Assembly: GCA_003551965.1 (NCBI GenBank)
Contig: PUOC01000215.1
Span: forward strand, 1 to 44,735
Length of the DNA: 44,735 bases
Source: Clostridiales bacterium
Lineage (GTDB): Bacteria > Bacillota > Limnochordia > Darwinibacteriales > B1SED10-159
Direction: 5' to 3'
Shown: positions 25,046-33,450 of the stretch, piece after piece
How the letters are laid out: each line of letters starts with the position of its first letter
Numbering within the stretch: the first letter of the stretch is position 1
Notes under the pieces: generated by a model
What the model was told of the DNA's origin: nothing
What the model saw: only the letters and a program-made list of their open reading frames with translations
Database searches by the model: none
Position numbers and translations under genes: made by a program

Positions 25046-25675
25046 CTATGCCCATGGCGGCAGGCCTGCCGCCGATCTGCGCGTGTGGGTGCAGTCATTG
25101 ACCGTGCAGACATGCACGAACTCGCTGGTGATATCCAATACATTGATGCAGCCGTTGTCCTGGCGAAAGCGAAAGGGCCACGATGCCTTGACACCCAGCG
25201 CCGCCCGGAGGATAAAGTTGTTGAAGGTCCCGTGGGAAAACACGGCCACAGTCTCTCCGGGATACTGCCCAAAAAGGCGTTCCAATACGTGCCGCGCCCG
25301 CTGGGCAGCTTGATCTGTCTCTTCTTTGCCTGCATACACCCAGCCCCGTTCCGAGAAATCTGGGCCAAAACGGGCCTCCGGAAACTGCAGTTCCAGTTCA
25401 GACCGCTTCGGACCCACGTAGCGCCCTCGGTCACGAACTTCCACCAAGGCAAGCCAGACCTCCACGGAGAAGTGCAGCTTCTGCGCCAATGGCTGGGCTG
25501 TCGACAGGCACCGCACCAAGGGGCTAGAAACAATATGTTCGATGGAAAACTGGGCCAGATAGTGTCCAGTCTCGGCCGCTTGTTCCTTCCCCAGTGTGGT
25601 CAAAGGGGGATCGGGCATATCGTCCTCGACAATGTTGCCCATGGATTGGCCGTGACGAACCAGAATGAGCCGCAA
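25046..25675 (-). CDS. Histidine phosphatase family protein (phosphoglycerate-mutase-like)
   Basis: A 209-residue member of the histidine phosphatase superfamily. The phosphohistidine motif is LVRHGQSMGN, followed by SSPLVRCLSTAQPL and the second catalytic histidine in AVFSHGTFNN. The N-terminal TTG at 25675 is the only start that keeps the first strand (RLILVRHG); GAAGGA lies upstream. It is placed between fucI and the GH172 gene in one operon, so it may dephosphorylate a sugar phosphate from that pathway. A cobalamin-type phosphatase is also possible. Confidence 0.87.
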   Translation of the reverse strand: MRLILVRHGQSMGNIVEDDMPDPPLTTLGKEQAAETGHYLAQFSIEHIVSSPLVRCLSTAQPLAQKLHFSVEVWLALVEVRDRGRYVGPKRSELELQFPEARFGPDFSERGWVYAGKEETDQAAQRARHVLERLFGQYPGETVAVFSHGTFNNFILRAALGVKASWPFRFRQDNGCINVLDITSEFVHVCTVNDCTHTRRSAAGLPPWA

Positions 25676-25755
25676 CTACATCACGTCCTTCCCGGAAATG
25701 GCTTGGATGGAGGAGCAGGAAGGGACAGAAACGGAAGTTTCCATCCCCACGCGTC

Positions 25756-27558
25756 TTAACTTCCGTACACGGGGCCTAAGGTCTGGCATGCGCGGTAGTC
25801 TGCTCCTTCGGCATCCGCAGTGCCGAATGCAGCCCAAACACTGGGGCGGAAAATCCTATCGTCCGGCACATTGTGCATGGCCACGGGGATCCGCAGCATC
25901 GAGGCCAGCGTAATCAGATCCGCTCCAATATGGCCATAGCTAAAGGAGCCGTGGTTTGCTCCCCAGTTGGCCATGACGGAGTACACATCGGCAAAGGATC
26001 CTTCACCGGTCAGATTGGGCACAAACCAAGTCGTCGGCCACGTCGGGTTTGTCCGTTCGTCCAGGGCCTGGTGGATATCATCGGGCAGATCCACGGTATA
26101 GCCTTCTGCGATATGCAGGACGGGCCCCAAGCCTTTGATCAAATTGACCCGGGACATGGTGACGGGCATTCCGCCCTTGGTGGCGAAATCCGTGGAAAAC
26201 CCGCCGCCCCGGAAGTACCCTATGTCACCGGGACGCCATGACGTGGCACTGAGGCACTTTTCTACTTCCTCTTCTGTTATCTCCCAGTACGGTTTCATCA
26301 CCGGCTGGCCATCCCGGGACTGCTGGCCTGTCCCGTCCAAAGCCGCGGGGCCGGAGTTTACCAGATGGATGAGGCCGTTCCCCGCTCTGCCGGTCAGGCG
26401 CCGGCCAACCGCCTTTTCCACCGCTTCCGGACTCCAATAGGTACGGACATCGGCGAATACCTGGGCCGTATTAGTAAGCAGGTGGCCGAACAGCATGACC
26501 ACAGCGTTGAGGCTGTCGTTTTCTGTCGCTACAATATACGCCTCTCGAATACCGTTCCAATCAAACGACGAATTAAGAATTGCTTCCATGAAATCGCCGT
26601 TGGGAAAGTGATCCGTCCACTGCCGCTGCCCCTGAAACCCCGACGCAATAGCATTGTGCCCTAACGCTTCTTCGCCGAACCCCAATTCGTCGAGCTTCGG
26701 ATTTCCAATCATCAGATCCCTGGCAATAAGAGCCATCTTAACCACGAACTCCCAATCACGATCCTTTTGTTCACGGGTGCGCTGCTGGTCGGCGGGATTG
26801 TCATCGGATCCCTCTCGGCAGTGCTGCTTGACCCACTGCAGAGCCTCTTTGTACTCGTCCGGATCATAGATCCCCTCGTCAACACGGCGTATGAACTCGG
26901 ACATGTCCACGTACTCGGTGCGCATATCCAGATAATCCTGGAAGAAGTCCGCATCGACCATTGAACCGGCAATACCCATGGAGACAGAGCCCATGGCTAG
27001 ATAGGATTTGCCCCGCATGGTGGCCGCTGCAATACCTGCCCGCACAAATCGCAGTATTTTTTCGCGTACATCATCGGGGATATCGGTATCGCCTGCTTCC
27101 TGAACATCGCGGCCGTAGATGCCAAAGGCCGGCAGCCCCTTCTGGTTGTGGGCTGCCAGAACAGCAGCTAAGTAAACGGCACCGGGCCGTTCCGTACCGT
27201 TGAAGCCCCACACCGCTTTGGGAATCAAGGGATCCATGTCCATCGTCTCTGACCCGTAGCACCAGCAGGGTGTAACTGTCAATGACACCCCTACACCTTC
27301 ACGCTTGAATTTCTCGGCCGTCTGGGCAGCTTCTGCTGCGCCGCCAATGCAGGTGTCGGCGATGACACACTCCACGGCGGCTCCGTTGGAATGTTTGAGG
27401 TTGTCTTCAATCAACCGGGCTGCCGATCGGGCCATGTTCATCGTCTGTTCTTCCAACTCCTCGCGGACACCCCGCCGTCGGCCGTCAATGGTTGGGCGGA
27501 TGCCGACTTTCGGCAGGGAATCCTGGTAGCGGTACATGGGTTCCTGTGGGTTGGCCAT
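25756..27558 (-). CDS. fucI: L-fucose/D-arabinose isomerase
   Basis: Mn-dependent ketol isomerase of the FucI family, 600 residues, the normal length. It converts L-fucose to L-fuculose and, in known members, D-arabinose to D-ribulose. Visible family features are [19 protein letters not shown] at the N-terminus, [34 protein letters not shown], metal ligands Glu in [11 protein letters not shown] and Asp in VFADVRTYW, and His in [16 protein letters not shown] 27558 (MANPQEP) is preceded by AAGGGG; longer in-frame starts lack a site and a conserved sequence. It follows the aldolase gene. No fuculokinase or FucA gene is visible, so the downstream route may be non-classical. Confidence 0.95.
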   Translation of the reverse strand: MANPQEPMYRYQDSLPKVGIRPTIDGRRRGVREELEEQTMNMARSAARLIEDNLKHSNGAAVECVIADTCIGGAAEAAQTAEKFKREGVGVSLTVTPCWCYGSETMDMDPLIPKAVWGFNGTERPGAVYLAAVLAAHNQKGLPAFGIYGRDVQEAGDTDIPDDVREKILRFVRAGIAAATMRGKSYLAMGSVSMGIAGSMVDADFFQDYLDMRTEYVDMSEFIRRVDEGIYDPDEYKEALQWVKQHCREGSDDNPADQQRTREQKDRDWEFVVKMALIARDLMIGNPKLDELGFGEEALGHNAIASGFQGQRQWTDHFPNGDFMEAILNSSFDWNGIREAYIVATENDSLNAVVMLFGHLLTNTAQVFADVRTYWSPEAVEKAVGRRLTGRAGNGLIHLVNSGPAALDGTGQQSRDGQPVMKPYWEITEEEVEKCLSATSWRPGDIGYFRGGGFSTDFATKGGMPVTMSRVNLIKGLGPVLHIAEGYTVDLPDDIHQALDERTNPTWPTTWFVPNLTGEGSFADVYSVMANWGANHGSFSYGHIGADLITLASMLRIPVAMHNVPDDRIFRPSVWAAFGTADAEGADYRACQTLGPVYGS

Positions 27559-27727
27559 TTGTCTCGATTTCCCCTTTCGCTTGTCTTTGTGCATTACCAA
27601 AGGTTCAATATGCCAAGCAGCAATTCGAAAAAAGCGGCCGGAAACGGCCATGGGCCATTGTACATCCACTGGTTGGGCAGGAGATGCTTAGAGCTGGCTT
27701 CCCACCGCAGCGCCGGACGAAGAAGCC

Positions 27728-28618
27728 TTAGTTGAGAAACCCGCGGCTGCGGAGGGCTTCTTTCGTTTCGCGGCGGCGGAGATCGGTGATGCGTCCAATG
27801 GGGGGACGAGCGATACCGGCGGGAATCCCCCGCATGGTCAGGCATTCCTTGTAAATGCTAAGCGGCGCCCCGAACTGCAGCAGGGAACAAAGGTCAACAA
27901 TCCGTTCTTGTATGGCAACTGCCTCTTCCGGCCGTCCTTCTTGATGGCACCGGTACAGTTCCAAATACGGTTCCGGAAAAACGCCGGCAAACGAAGAAAC
28001 AGCTCCCACAGCGCCGCCCGAAAGGCCGCGGTGAACCAGGGGATCCATGCCGACCATGACGTCAAACTCTTCGCTCTGCAGCTGCAGCAGACCGTCAAGG
28101 TACGCTTGGTCTCCGCTGCTGTCTTTGATTCCGGCAATACGCTCCGACTGGGACAATTTCCTTACGACCTCCAGGCTGATGCTGTTGCCGGCATGCGACG
28201 GTATGTTATAGAAATAAATCGGTATTCGCTCCGTATTTTCCAAGATCGATGTGTAGTAGCCTAGGAGCTCTTCATCGGAGTACGGGTAATAAAAGGGTGT
28301 AACGATGGAAACCGCGGCGGCACCCTCTTCTTCTGCAAACCGAGTCAAGAGTATCGTGTCCTCCGCTGTAATCGCCCCAGTATGGGCCAAGACTGGGATT
28401 TTTCCATCCACATGCCGGCAGACCACAGCTAGAAGATGCTGCCGTTCGCTGCGGGTAAGCAGTACCCCTTCTCCGGCCGTCCCCGCTGGAAACACTCCGT
28501 GAACGCCCTGTTCCACCAAAAAATCCAGCAGATCCCGCACCACCCCGTCATCGACGGCCCCAGTAGAGGCATCCATTGGACTGACCATAGCGGGATAGAT
28601 ACCCTTTATCAACCCCAT
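27728..28618 (-). CDS. DapA/NanA-family aldolase (dihydrodipicolinate synthase superfamily)
   Basis: Class I aldolase of 296 residues. The pyruvate-binding loop is GTAGEG, the conserved Tyr lies in YFYNIPSHAG and the Schiff-base lysine in AGIKDSSGD. It resembles 2-keto-3-deoxy-sugar aldolases and N-acetylneuraminate lyase more than true DapA, because it is encoded in a sugar operon and lysine genes are absent here. ATG 28618 is preceded by AGGAGGG. It lies between the APH-like kinase and fucI. A 2-keto-3-deoxy-acid substrate from L-fucose or D-arabinose is possible, but no dehydrogenase or dehydratase is in the operon. Confidence 0.88.
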   Translation of the reverse strand: MGLIKGIYPAMVSPMDASTGAVDDGVVRDLLDFLVEQGVHGVFPAGTAGEGVLLTRSERQHLLAVVCRHVDGKIPVLAHTGAITAEDTILLTRFAEEEGAAAVSIVTPFYYPYSDEELLGYYTSILENTERIPIYFYNIPSHAGNSISLEVVRKLSQSERIAGIKDSSGDQAYLDGLLQLQSEEFDVMVGMDPLVHRGLSGGAVGAVSSFAGVFPEPYLELYRCHQEGRPEEAVAIQERIVDLCSLLQFGAPLSIYKECLTMRGIPAGIARPPIGRITDLRRRETKEALRSRGFLN

Positions 28619-28662
28619 ATACTCCCTCCTGTCTGTTTTTGCATCAGCCATAGCTATGGGCG

Positions 28663-29556
28663 TCAAAACAACTTCCTCTGACCATACCATTCCTTCAAGG
28701 GCACATGTCCCTGTACATCCAAAAGCCTGTACAAAAAGCGGTAACAGCGGCGCACCGGCTGCAGATCCGGCAACGGAAGAACAGACGCATAGCCTTCCGC
28801 GAACAATGCAGCACTGGCCGGATCCATGACATATTCCAACCCGATCAGGTCTAGTTCCCGCGGTGCCAGAACATAGGCCTCGGTGTCCACCACGGCCGTT
28901 ATACGCGTGCCATCGGTCAAAAATTGCGTCGGATCCATATCCACCAGAACCAAACTTGTCTGGACCACGTCAGGCAGAGCGCCGGCGAGGCACTGGATCT
29001 CCCCCAGTTCCTTCCGCATCGGCGGGCACTGCCCGTAAAACTTCCCCACCAACGCAGCCATGGTCTGCACCATGTCTGTGTGGAAACATGGAGCTGGCTC
29101 CTTTTTTGTCCCGGCGGGATTGCCGTAGTGGCTGAAGGTCTGGCTGTGAACAGAAGCAAGCCAACGGCCAAATTCCCGCAGCAGCTCCGACGGCTGGCCA
29201 GAAAAAGATTGCAGAGCTTCCCCGGGCATCCGCTGCACAACCACGTATTCCCGTCCGTCTAAGACCGTGCGCCGCAGAATGCGGGGACAGGCGATGGGCC
29301 CGCAGCCGGCTAAAAGCCATGCCGCGGCTTCCATATGAACAGACTGGCGCGGGTCCAAACCAAACAGGCGCCAACAGCCCCACCAGAACTCGTTGTCTGG
29401 AGCCGTATGCCAGCGGGAGGCGCGCACAACGGCTTCCTCACGTTCCGTCTCCACCAACCACACATCGCTGGCATGCCCGGAGTAACCGGGTTCCATATAT
29501 GTCACTTTCTGCAACGGTGCCGAGAACAAAGCTTGCAGAACTTCGCGTTCCTCCAT
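28663..29556 (-). CDS. APH-like kinase-fold protein
   Basis: A protein of about 298 residues with the protein-kinase-like fold of the aminoglycoside phosphotransferase/choline kinase group. Hinge-type VVVQRMPGE is seen. The catalytic loop, usually HGDxxxxN, is VLVDMDPTQFL. The metal-binding acid, usually in DFD or DWE, is VVDTEAY. The catalytic Asp is kept, but His-Gly and Asn are replaced, so activity may be altered. ATG 29556, or GTG 29559, follows AGGAGG. It is the first gene of the sugar operon with the aldolase, FucI, phosphatase and GH172 enzyme, suggesting a small-molecule or sugar kinase role. Confidence 0.8.
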   Translation of the reverse strand: MEEREVLQALFSAPLQKVTYMEPGYSGHASDVWLVETEREEAVVRASRWHTAPDNEFWWGCWRLFGLDPRQSVHMEAAAWLLAGCGPIACPRILRRTVLDGREYVVVQRMPGEALQSFSGQPSELLREFGRWLASVHSQTFSHYGNPAGTKKEPAPCFHTDMVQTMAALVGKFYGQCPPMRKELGEIQCLAGALPDVVQTSLVLVDMDPTQFLTDGTRITAVVDTEAYVLAPRELDLIGLEYVMDPASAALFAEGYASVLPLPDLQPVRRCYRFLYRLLDVQGHVPLKEWYGQRKLF

Positions 29557-29836
29557 CACGCTACAACCTCCTGGCTGCGCCGCCTGTCCTTGGGGTAAAG
29601 TGTCATAGAAAGAGCCTGCGGCCGGTGCAGCAATCCTCTGCAGCTGCCAATTCATCACCGCTGCCAAGGGAGAGCGCAGGAACTGCAATAATTCTAGTTA
29701 GATATTTCGATACCCGGGTTGTGTTCACCTTTTCCCAAGATTTTTGTAAGAGGTTTCTATGTCTGGCCATAGAATGATTGCAACAGCGGTCTGTTTCAAA
29801 CCGCAGAAAAACGCAGTGTTTGGAGGGACACAATCC
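29557..29836. other. Divergent intergenic region between the sugar operon and the UroD-like gene
   Basis: About 280 bases with promoters for both directions expected. It contains a small inverted repeat, TCTATG/CATAGA (29755-29772), near a possible TTGTAA -35 element. Neither is convincing alone. An in-frame ATG at 29759 precedes the UroD-like gene, but the good ribosome binding site lies at 29822. No separate gene is seen. Confidence 0.4.
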
Positions 29837-30883
29837 ATGAAGCAGAGCATAGATTGGCAGGCGTTAAAGCAACGGTTCACCCTTTGGTGGGAGCATAGGC
29901 CTATGGATCGCCCCTTGATCCGTTTGATGATACCGCCAGCGGACCCGCCGCGCCTTCCTGCGGATCTGGAAGAACGATGGCTGGATCCCGACGGCGTACT
30001 GCAGCGCAATCGGGAATCCAACCAGAAAACAATCTTCTTAGCCGAATCCTACCCTGACTACTGGGCCAATCTAGGCCCGGGCAGTTTCGGTACCTTTCTA
30101 GGCGCAAAACCGCAGCTGCTCCCCGATACCATTTGGTATCAGCCGTGTTTTTCTTCGCTGGAAGAGGTAGAACCCAAGCTGGACAAGGAATCCCGCTGGT
30201 GGCAGTGGAGCCTGTCCATGACGCGGCGGGCCTGCGAAGGAGCTGACGGTACGTACTTGGTGTCCGTTCCCGACTTGGTGGAAAACCTCGATACCCTGGC
30301 CGCCCTTGTCGGCACAGAGCAGGTTCTGTATGGATTGATGGACAAACCCGGGGAGATCACCCGTATCCAGGAAGCACTGCTTCCCCTGTGGGAAGAGGCC
30401 TTCCAAGCCCACTATGACATTGTCAAGGACCGGGAAGGCTGGAATTCCTTTGCCGCATTCGGCATTTTCGGCCCCGGCCGCACGGCGAAACTACAGTGCG
30501 ACCTCTCGGCCATGATCTCGGAGTCCATGTTCGATCAGTTCGTCGTTCCCTACCTGGAACAACAGTGCCGGTGGCTGGACTACTCCATATACCATTTGGA
30601 CGGACCGGGGGCTGTACATCATCTCCCTTCGCTCCTGGGTATAGACGCCCTGCAATGCATTCAGTGGACTCCAGGAGCCGGCAATCCCGAAGGCGGTGAC
30701 CCGGTTTGGGACGACATCTACCGCCGATCATTGGATGCAGGCAAAAACATTGAAGCCATGATGCCCATTGCGCAGGTGCGCGATTTCGTCAAGCGCTTCG
30801 GCAGCCGCGGCGTATTCATCAATACCACCGCCAGCAGCCAAGAGGAAGGCGAAGCGCTGTTGCTGGATCTAGAACGGCTCTAG
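29837..30883 (+). CDS. UroD/MtaA-superfamily protein
   Basis: A 348-residue protein with the uroporphyrinogen decarboxylase-like barrel as found in corrinoid-linked methyltransferase families and in uncharacterised sugar-operon proteins. Characteristic elements are RPMDRPLIRLM, the central SVPDLVENLDTLAALVGTEQ, YSIYHLDGPGAVHHL and IQWTPGAGNPEG. The HxC zinc motif of MtaA is not seen in the usual place; YHLDGPG occupies it. ATG 29837 has GGAGGG upstream. It is transcribed alone, divergent from the sugar operon, and ends before a terminator at 30961. The role is unknown. Confidence 0.82.
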   Translation: MKQSIDWQALKQRFTLWWEHRPMDRPLIRLMIPPADPPRLPADLEERWLDPDGVLQRNRESNQKTIFLAESYPDYWANLGPGSFGTFLGAKPQLLPDTIWYQPCFSSLEEVEPKLDKESRWWQWSLSMTRRACEGADGTYLVSVPDLVENLDTLAALVGTEQVLYGLMDKPGEITRIQEALLPLWEEAFQAHYDIVKDREGWNSFAAFGIFGPGRTAKLQCDLSAMISESMFDQFVVPYLEQQCRWLDYSIYHLDGPGAVHHLPSLLGIDALQCIQWTPGAGNPEGGDPVWDDIYRRSLDAGKNIEAMMPIAQVRDFVKRFGSRGVFINTTASSQEEGEALLLDLERL

Positions 30884-30960
30884 AAGATGCCGGTTTTTTC
30901 CGATTCCCACTAACACTTTCCAGCAGCATAATCCGCAGCAACCGGCGGATCAACACCACC

Positions 30961-30985
30961 GAACCTGGCCTCGCCAGGTTCTTTT
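30961..30985 (+). terminator. Rho-independent terminator after the UroD-like gene
   Basis: A perfect 9-bp stem (GAACCTGGC and GCCAGGTTC) with a 3-base loop and TTTT immediately after. It lies about 80 bases after the stop codon. Confidence 0.88.
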
Positions 30986-31020
30986 CTGTTCTATCCCCAC
31001 CCGCCCTCCAAGCAGAGAGT

Positions 31021-31152
31021 CTTGGAAGGTACTGTCAGAGGTAGCCTCTTACGCGATGGCCCGCAGAGGGCGCCCCCGCAGCAGAAATTGCGCCGGCCAT
31101 GGCAGTGCCAGTGTAGGCTCCAAGCCACGAAACCGAAGTCTTCTGAAAGACT
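31021..31152 (+). ncRNA. Candidate structured RNA of unknown class
   Basis: A nested set of pairings fills a gene-free gap. P1 is CTTGGA (31021-31026) with TCCAAG (31119-31124). P2 is GGTACTG (31028-31034) with CAGTGCC (31103-31109). Inside P2 are a hairpin AGAGG-TAG-CCTCT (31037-31049) and a helix ATGGCC (31056-31061) with GGCCAT (31095-31100), extended by GGCGC (31069-31073) with GCGCC (31090-31094). A separate hairpin AGTCTT/AAGACT follows at 31137-31152. It matches no RNA class I recognise. It lies between a terminator (30961) and a -10 element (31222), so it would be its own transcript. The strand is not certain. Confidence 0.4.
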
Positions 31153-31221
31153 GTCAAAGTGCGTCACATGGCCTTCTTGTGGACAATATTGGCCACTGGT
31201 GCATCACGGCCTTGATTGGAG

Positions 31222-31227
31222 TATAAT
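31222..31227 (+). promoter_or_regulatory. -10 element upstream of the repeat protein
   Basis: A perfect TATAAT with a predicted start near 31234, 70 bases before the ATG at 31306. No good -35 is visible at the right spacing. Confidence 0.55.
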
Positions 31228-31305
31228 AGAGTTAACATGCAAAGATTCATAACCGTCGGTCATTTCACTGCACCATCATACCATTTTGATAGGAGGCTCT
31301 CCATC

Positions 31306-32388
31306 ATGACCCCTCGGCAATTTTTTGGCGTGTTTTGCACCATTGTCGTTCTGGTCCTGCTCTCCGTGTCAGCCGGGGCCGGCCACACCGGAGCACCGGA
31401 CCCTGGTGTGCTCGCCTGGACTGAGCAGCATCACTATCTACCCGACGAAGACATCGTCATCGCCTATGCGGGGCTTCCCGGCAATGCACGGGATTGGATT
31501 TCGCTGGCAGCGGCGGATTCCAGCGATCAGAGCTACAGGCATTGGACCTATACCGGCGGCAGCAAACAGGGTACACATACGTTTTCCGGCCTCGCCCCCG
31601 GACGCTACGAAGTGCGAGTATACTTCGACTGGTCTTCCGGCGGCTACACCGTTCACAGCCGTTTTCCTTTCGTGGTCAGTGAGCAGCGTCCCGCAGAGGT
31701 TATAACCATAGAAGATCGCCAACCGTCTGACCCGCCGGCACCGGGGATATTGGCTTGGCCGGAACATGATCATTATGCCGCCGGCGAAGAAATCCGCGTT
31801 CACTTTCTTGGGCTTCCGGGCAACCGCGCCGATTGGATCAGCATCTCGGAAGCCGGTTCCAGCGACACGAGCTATCTGCGCTGGACCTACACCCAGGGCG
31901 CCAAGGAAGGACTCCAAGCCTTTCGCGGCGTCGATCCCGGGGAATACGAAGTCCGGGTCTATTTCAACTGGCCCTCGGGCCGTTACACCGTGCACAGCCG
32001 CTTTCCCTTTATTGTAACCGAAACGGGATACCCCGCAGATCCGGCGCCGGAACTGCCGGACACGGCCGCCGATGAAGAGCGAGACCCGGTGTTGCAGCCC
32101 TCTGCACACATACTGGCCTGGACCGAATACGACACATATTCCCAGGGCCAGGATATTGCAGTGCACTTCGCCGGTCTTCCGGGCAACCGTTCCGATTGGA
32201 TCAGCCTATCCGCCTTGGACTCCGCGGACCGCAGCTATATCCGCTGGACCTATACCAACCATGCCCGGACCGGATCGCATACGTTTTCCGGCCTTGAGCC
32301 GGGATACTACGAGGTACGAGTGTATTTTGACTGGCCCCGGGGCGGTTATACCGTGCAGAGCCGGTTTCCGTTTTCGGTAACAGAATAA
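31306..32388 (+). CDS. Exported protein with three tandem beta-sandwich repeats
   Basis: A 360-residue protein. A signal peptide (FFGVFCTIVVLVLLSVSAGAG) is followed by three copies of a ~95-residue repeat starting near residues 35, 148 and 269. Each repeat runs LAWTE-Y-GEDI, GLPGNxxDWIS, DxSYxxWTYT, F-GLxPGxYEVRVYFDW and YTVxSRFPFxV. The copies are separated by Pro-rich linkers of ~20 residues. The pattern resembles Ig-like modules found in secreted phosphoesterases and cell-surface proteins, with no enzyme attached here. ATG 31306 has AGGAGG upstream. It may bind a polymer or ligand outside the cell; the function is unknown. Confidence 0.85.
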   Translation: MTPRQFFGVFCTIVVLVLLSVSAGAGHTGAPDPGVLAWTEQHHYLPDEDIVIAYAGLPGNARDWISLAAADSSDQSYRHWTYTGGSKQGTHTFSGLAPGRYEVRVYFDWSSGGYTVHSRFPFVVSEQRPAEVITIEDRQPSDPPAPGILAWPEHDHYAAGEEIRVHFLGLPGNRADWISISEAGSSDTSYLRWTYTQGAKEGLQAFRGVDPGEYEVRVYFNWPSGRYTVHSRFPFIVTETGYPADPAPELPDTAADEERDPVLQPSAHILAWTEYDTYSQGQDIAVHFAGLPGNRSDWISLSALDSADRSYIRWTYTNHARTGSHTFSGLEPGYYEVRVYFDWPRGGYTVQSRFPFSVTE

Positions 32389-32432
32389 GGGAACACTTGT
32401 CCTAGGCTGCACGGTTAGGGGCTGGTGGAGGC

Positions 32433-32466
32433 AGGGCCTGGCTGACCCCATGGGTCGCCGGGCCCT
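32433..32466. terminator. Imperfect GC-rich hairpin between convergent genes
   Basis: AGGGCC and GGCCCT form the outer arms (32433-32438 and 32461-32466) of a nearly continuous stem around the loop CAT at 32449-32451. The T-run is weak. It lies between the repeat protein and the PHP gene. Confidence 0.5.
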
Positions 32467-32493
32467 ATTCATCACCCCTATCCCAATGAGAGC

Positions 32494-33372
32494 CTACGAT
32501 AGGGACTGCGCAAACTGCAGACAGTCATCGCCAAGCTTGAGCGTCTCACAATAGCCCGGCGGGAAATAACCGTTTTGCCCCTTGTCCCCCGTGTCTTCCG
32601 GCAGCTCATGCATATCGCTTCCGGGAATCAAATCCACGCCTCGGTCGCAGAAATAACCATAAGCATGCTGCAGCGCCGTTTCGATCTCCCCCTGCCCATG
32701 GGCCCATTTCCTGGCATGGCGCAGGGTGCCGGCGTTTATTTCCAGGGGCAGGTTGAAATAGAGGGCAGCGTCCGCGAGAGCCGTCAAGTCAAAGCCGAAG
32801 AAGCGGTTCAGCTGCGTTCGTGCCTCTGGGCTTCTTTCGAGAGCACCGCCATCGAACTCACCTGGACAACCGCTGCGCAGTCTGTTAACCACCGCATATC
32901 GAAATGGGTGGGCAATCACGCCTTTTTTGCCATAACGCCGCAGGTGGGACGCGATTTCGCCCATGCGCACCACCATAGCTTCGGTGTTGGCTGCAGGCGT
33001 ATGCTCCAAAAACGGCAGTTCGAACAGGAGAAAGTCCGACAGTTCCATGACCTCCTTAGGCACGGTTCCATCGTCAATGGCCGGGAAGAGCTGGGAGATC
33101 TCCGGACAGAAATAGATCCGGGTATTGGGAAATTCTGGCTTTAAAGCAGACAGCTCTGCGTGGAACTGGCGCAGCCCTGCAATCCCCGGCGGATAGGGAA
33201 CAGCGCGGCCCTTCATTTTGTGGCGGTTTTCCCAATACAGATCCCAATGGTCGGTGACGCCTAACACCCGCCGCCCGGTACGTTCGGCATGGCTCACGTA
33301 GTCCCGCAGCGTGAAGCCGGGGGTGCGCTCCAGCCCGGCATGGTAATGACAATCCAGATGATTCAAATGCAA
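32494..33372 (-). CDS. PHP-domain phosphoesterase, histidinol-phosphatase-like
   Basis: A protein of ~292 residues with the PHP metal-binding motifs LDCHYHAG, GVTDHWDLYW, FCPEIS, VIAHPFRYA and IPGSDMHE. The pattern is like histidinol phosphatase or related sugar-phosphate phosphatases, but no histidine genes are near. The start is uncertain: TTG 33372 follows GGAAAGG, while a GTG at 33423 would add 17 residues with no site. It is the last gene of the operon with LctP, DUF4838, PIG-L and the NagB-like protein, so it probably acts on a small metabolite from that pathway. Confidence 0.85.
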   Translation of the reverse strand: MHLNHLDCHYHAGLERTPGFTLRDYVSHAERTGRRVLGVTDHWDLYWENRHKMKGRAVPYPPGIAGLRQFHAELSALKPEFPNTRIYFCPEISQLFPAIDDGTVPKEVMELSDFLLFELPFLEHTPAANTEAMVVRMGEIASHLRRYGKKGVIAHPFRYAVVNRLRSGCPGEFDGGALERSPEARTQLNRFFGFDLTALADAALYFNLPLEINAGTLRHARKWAHGQGEIETALQHAYGYFCDRGVDLIPGSDMHELPEDTGDKGQNGYFPPGYCETLKLGDDCLQFAQSLS

Positions 33373-33450
33373 TGGTTCTTCATCCTTTCCAGCAGGCAAT
33401 ATTCCCGGTGCTGCGGTTCCCACAGGTGCATGGGCACACAGCCAAGAGCA

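Noticed and set aside
24974-25759. 261-codon plus-strand frame opposite the histidine phosphatase
   Set aside because: The minus-strand frame carries LVRHGQSMGN and FSHGTFNN motifs, so the plus-strand frame is a shadow.
31438-32166. 242-codon minus-strand frame opposite the repeat protein
   Set aside because: It mirrors the three tandem repeats of the plus-strand protein and is explained by them.
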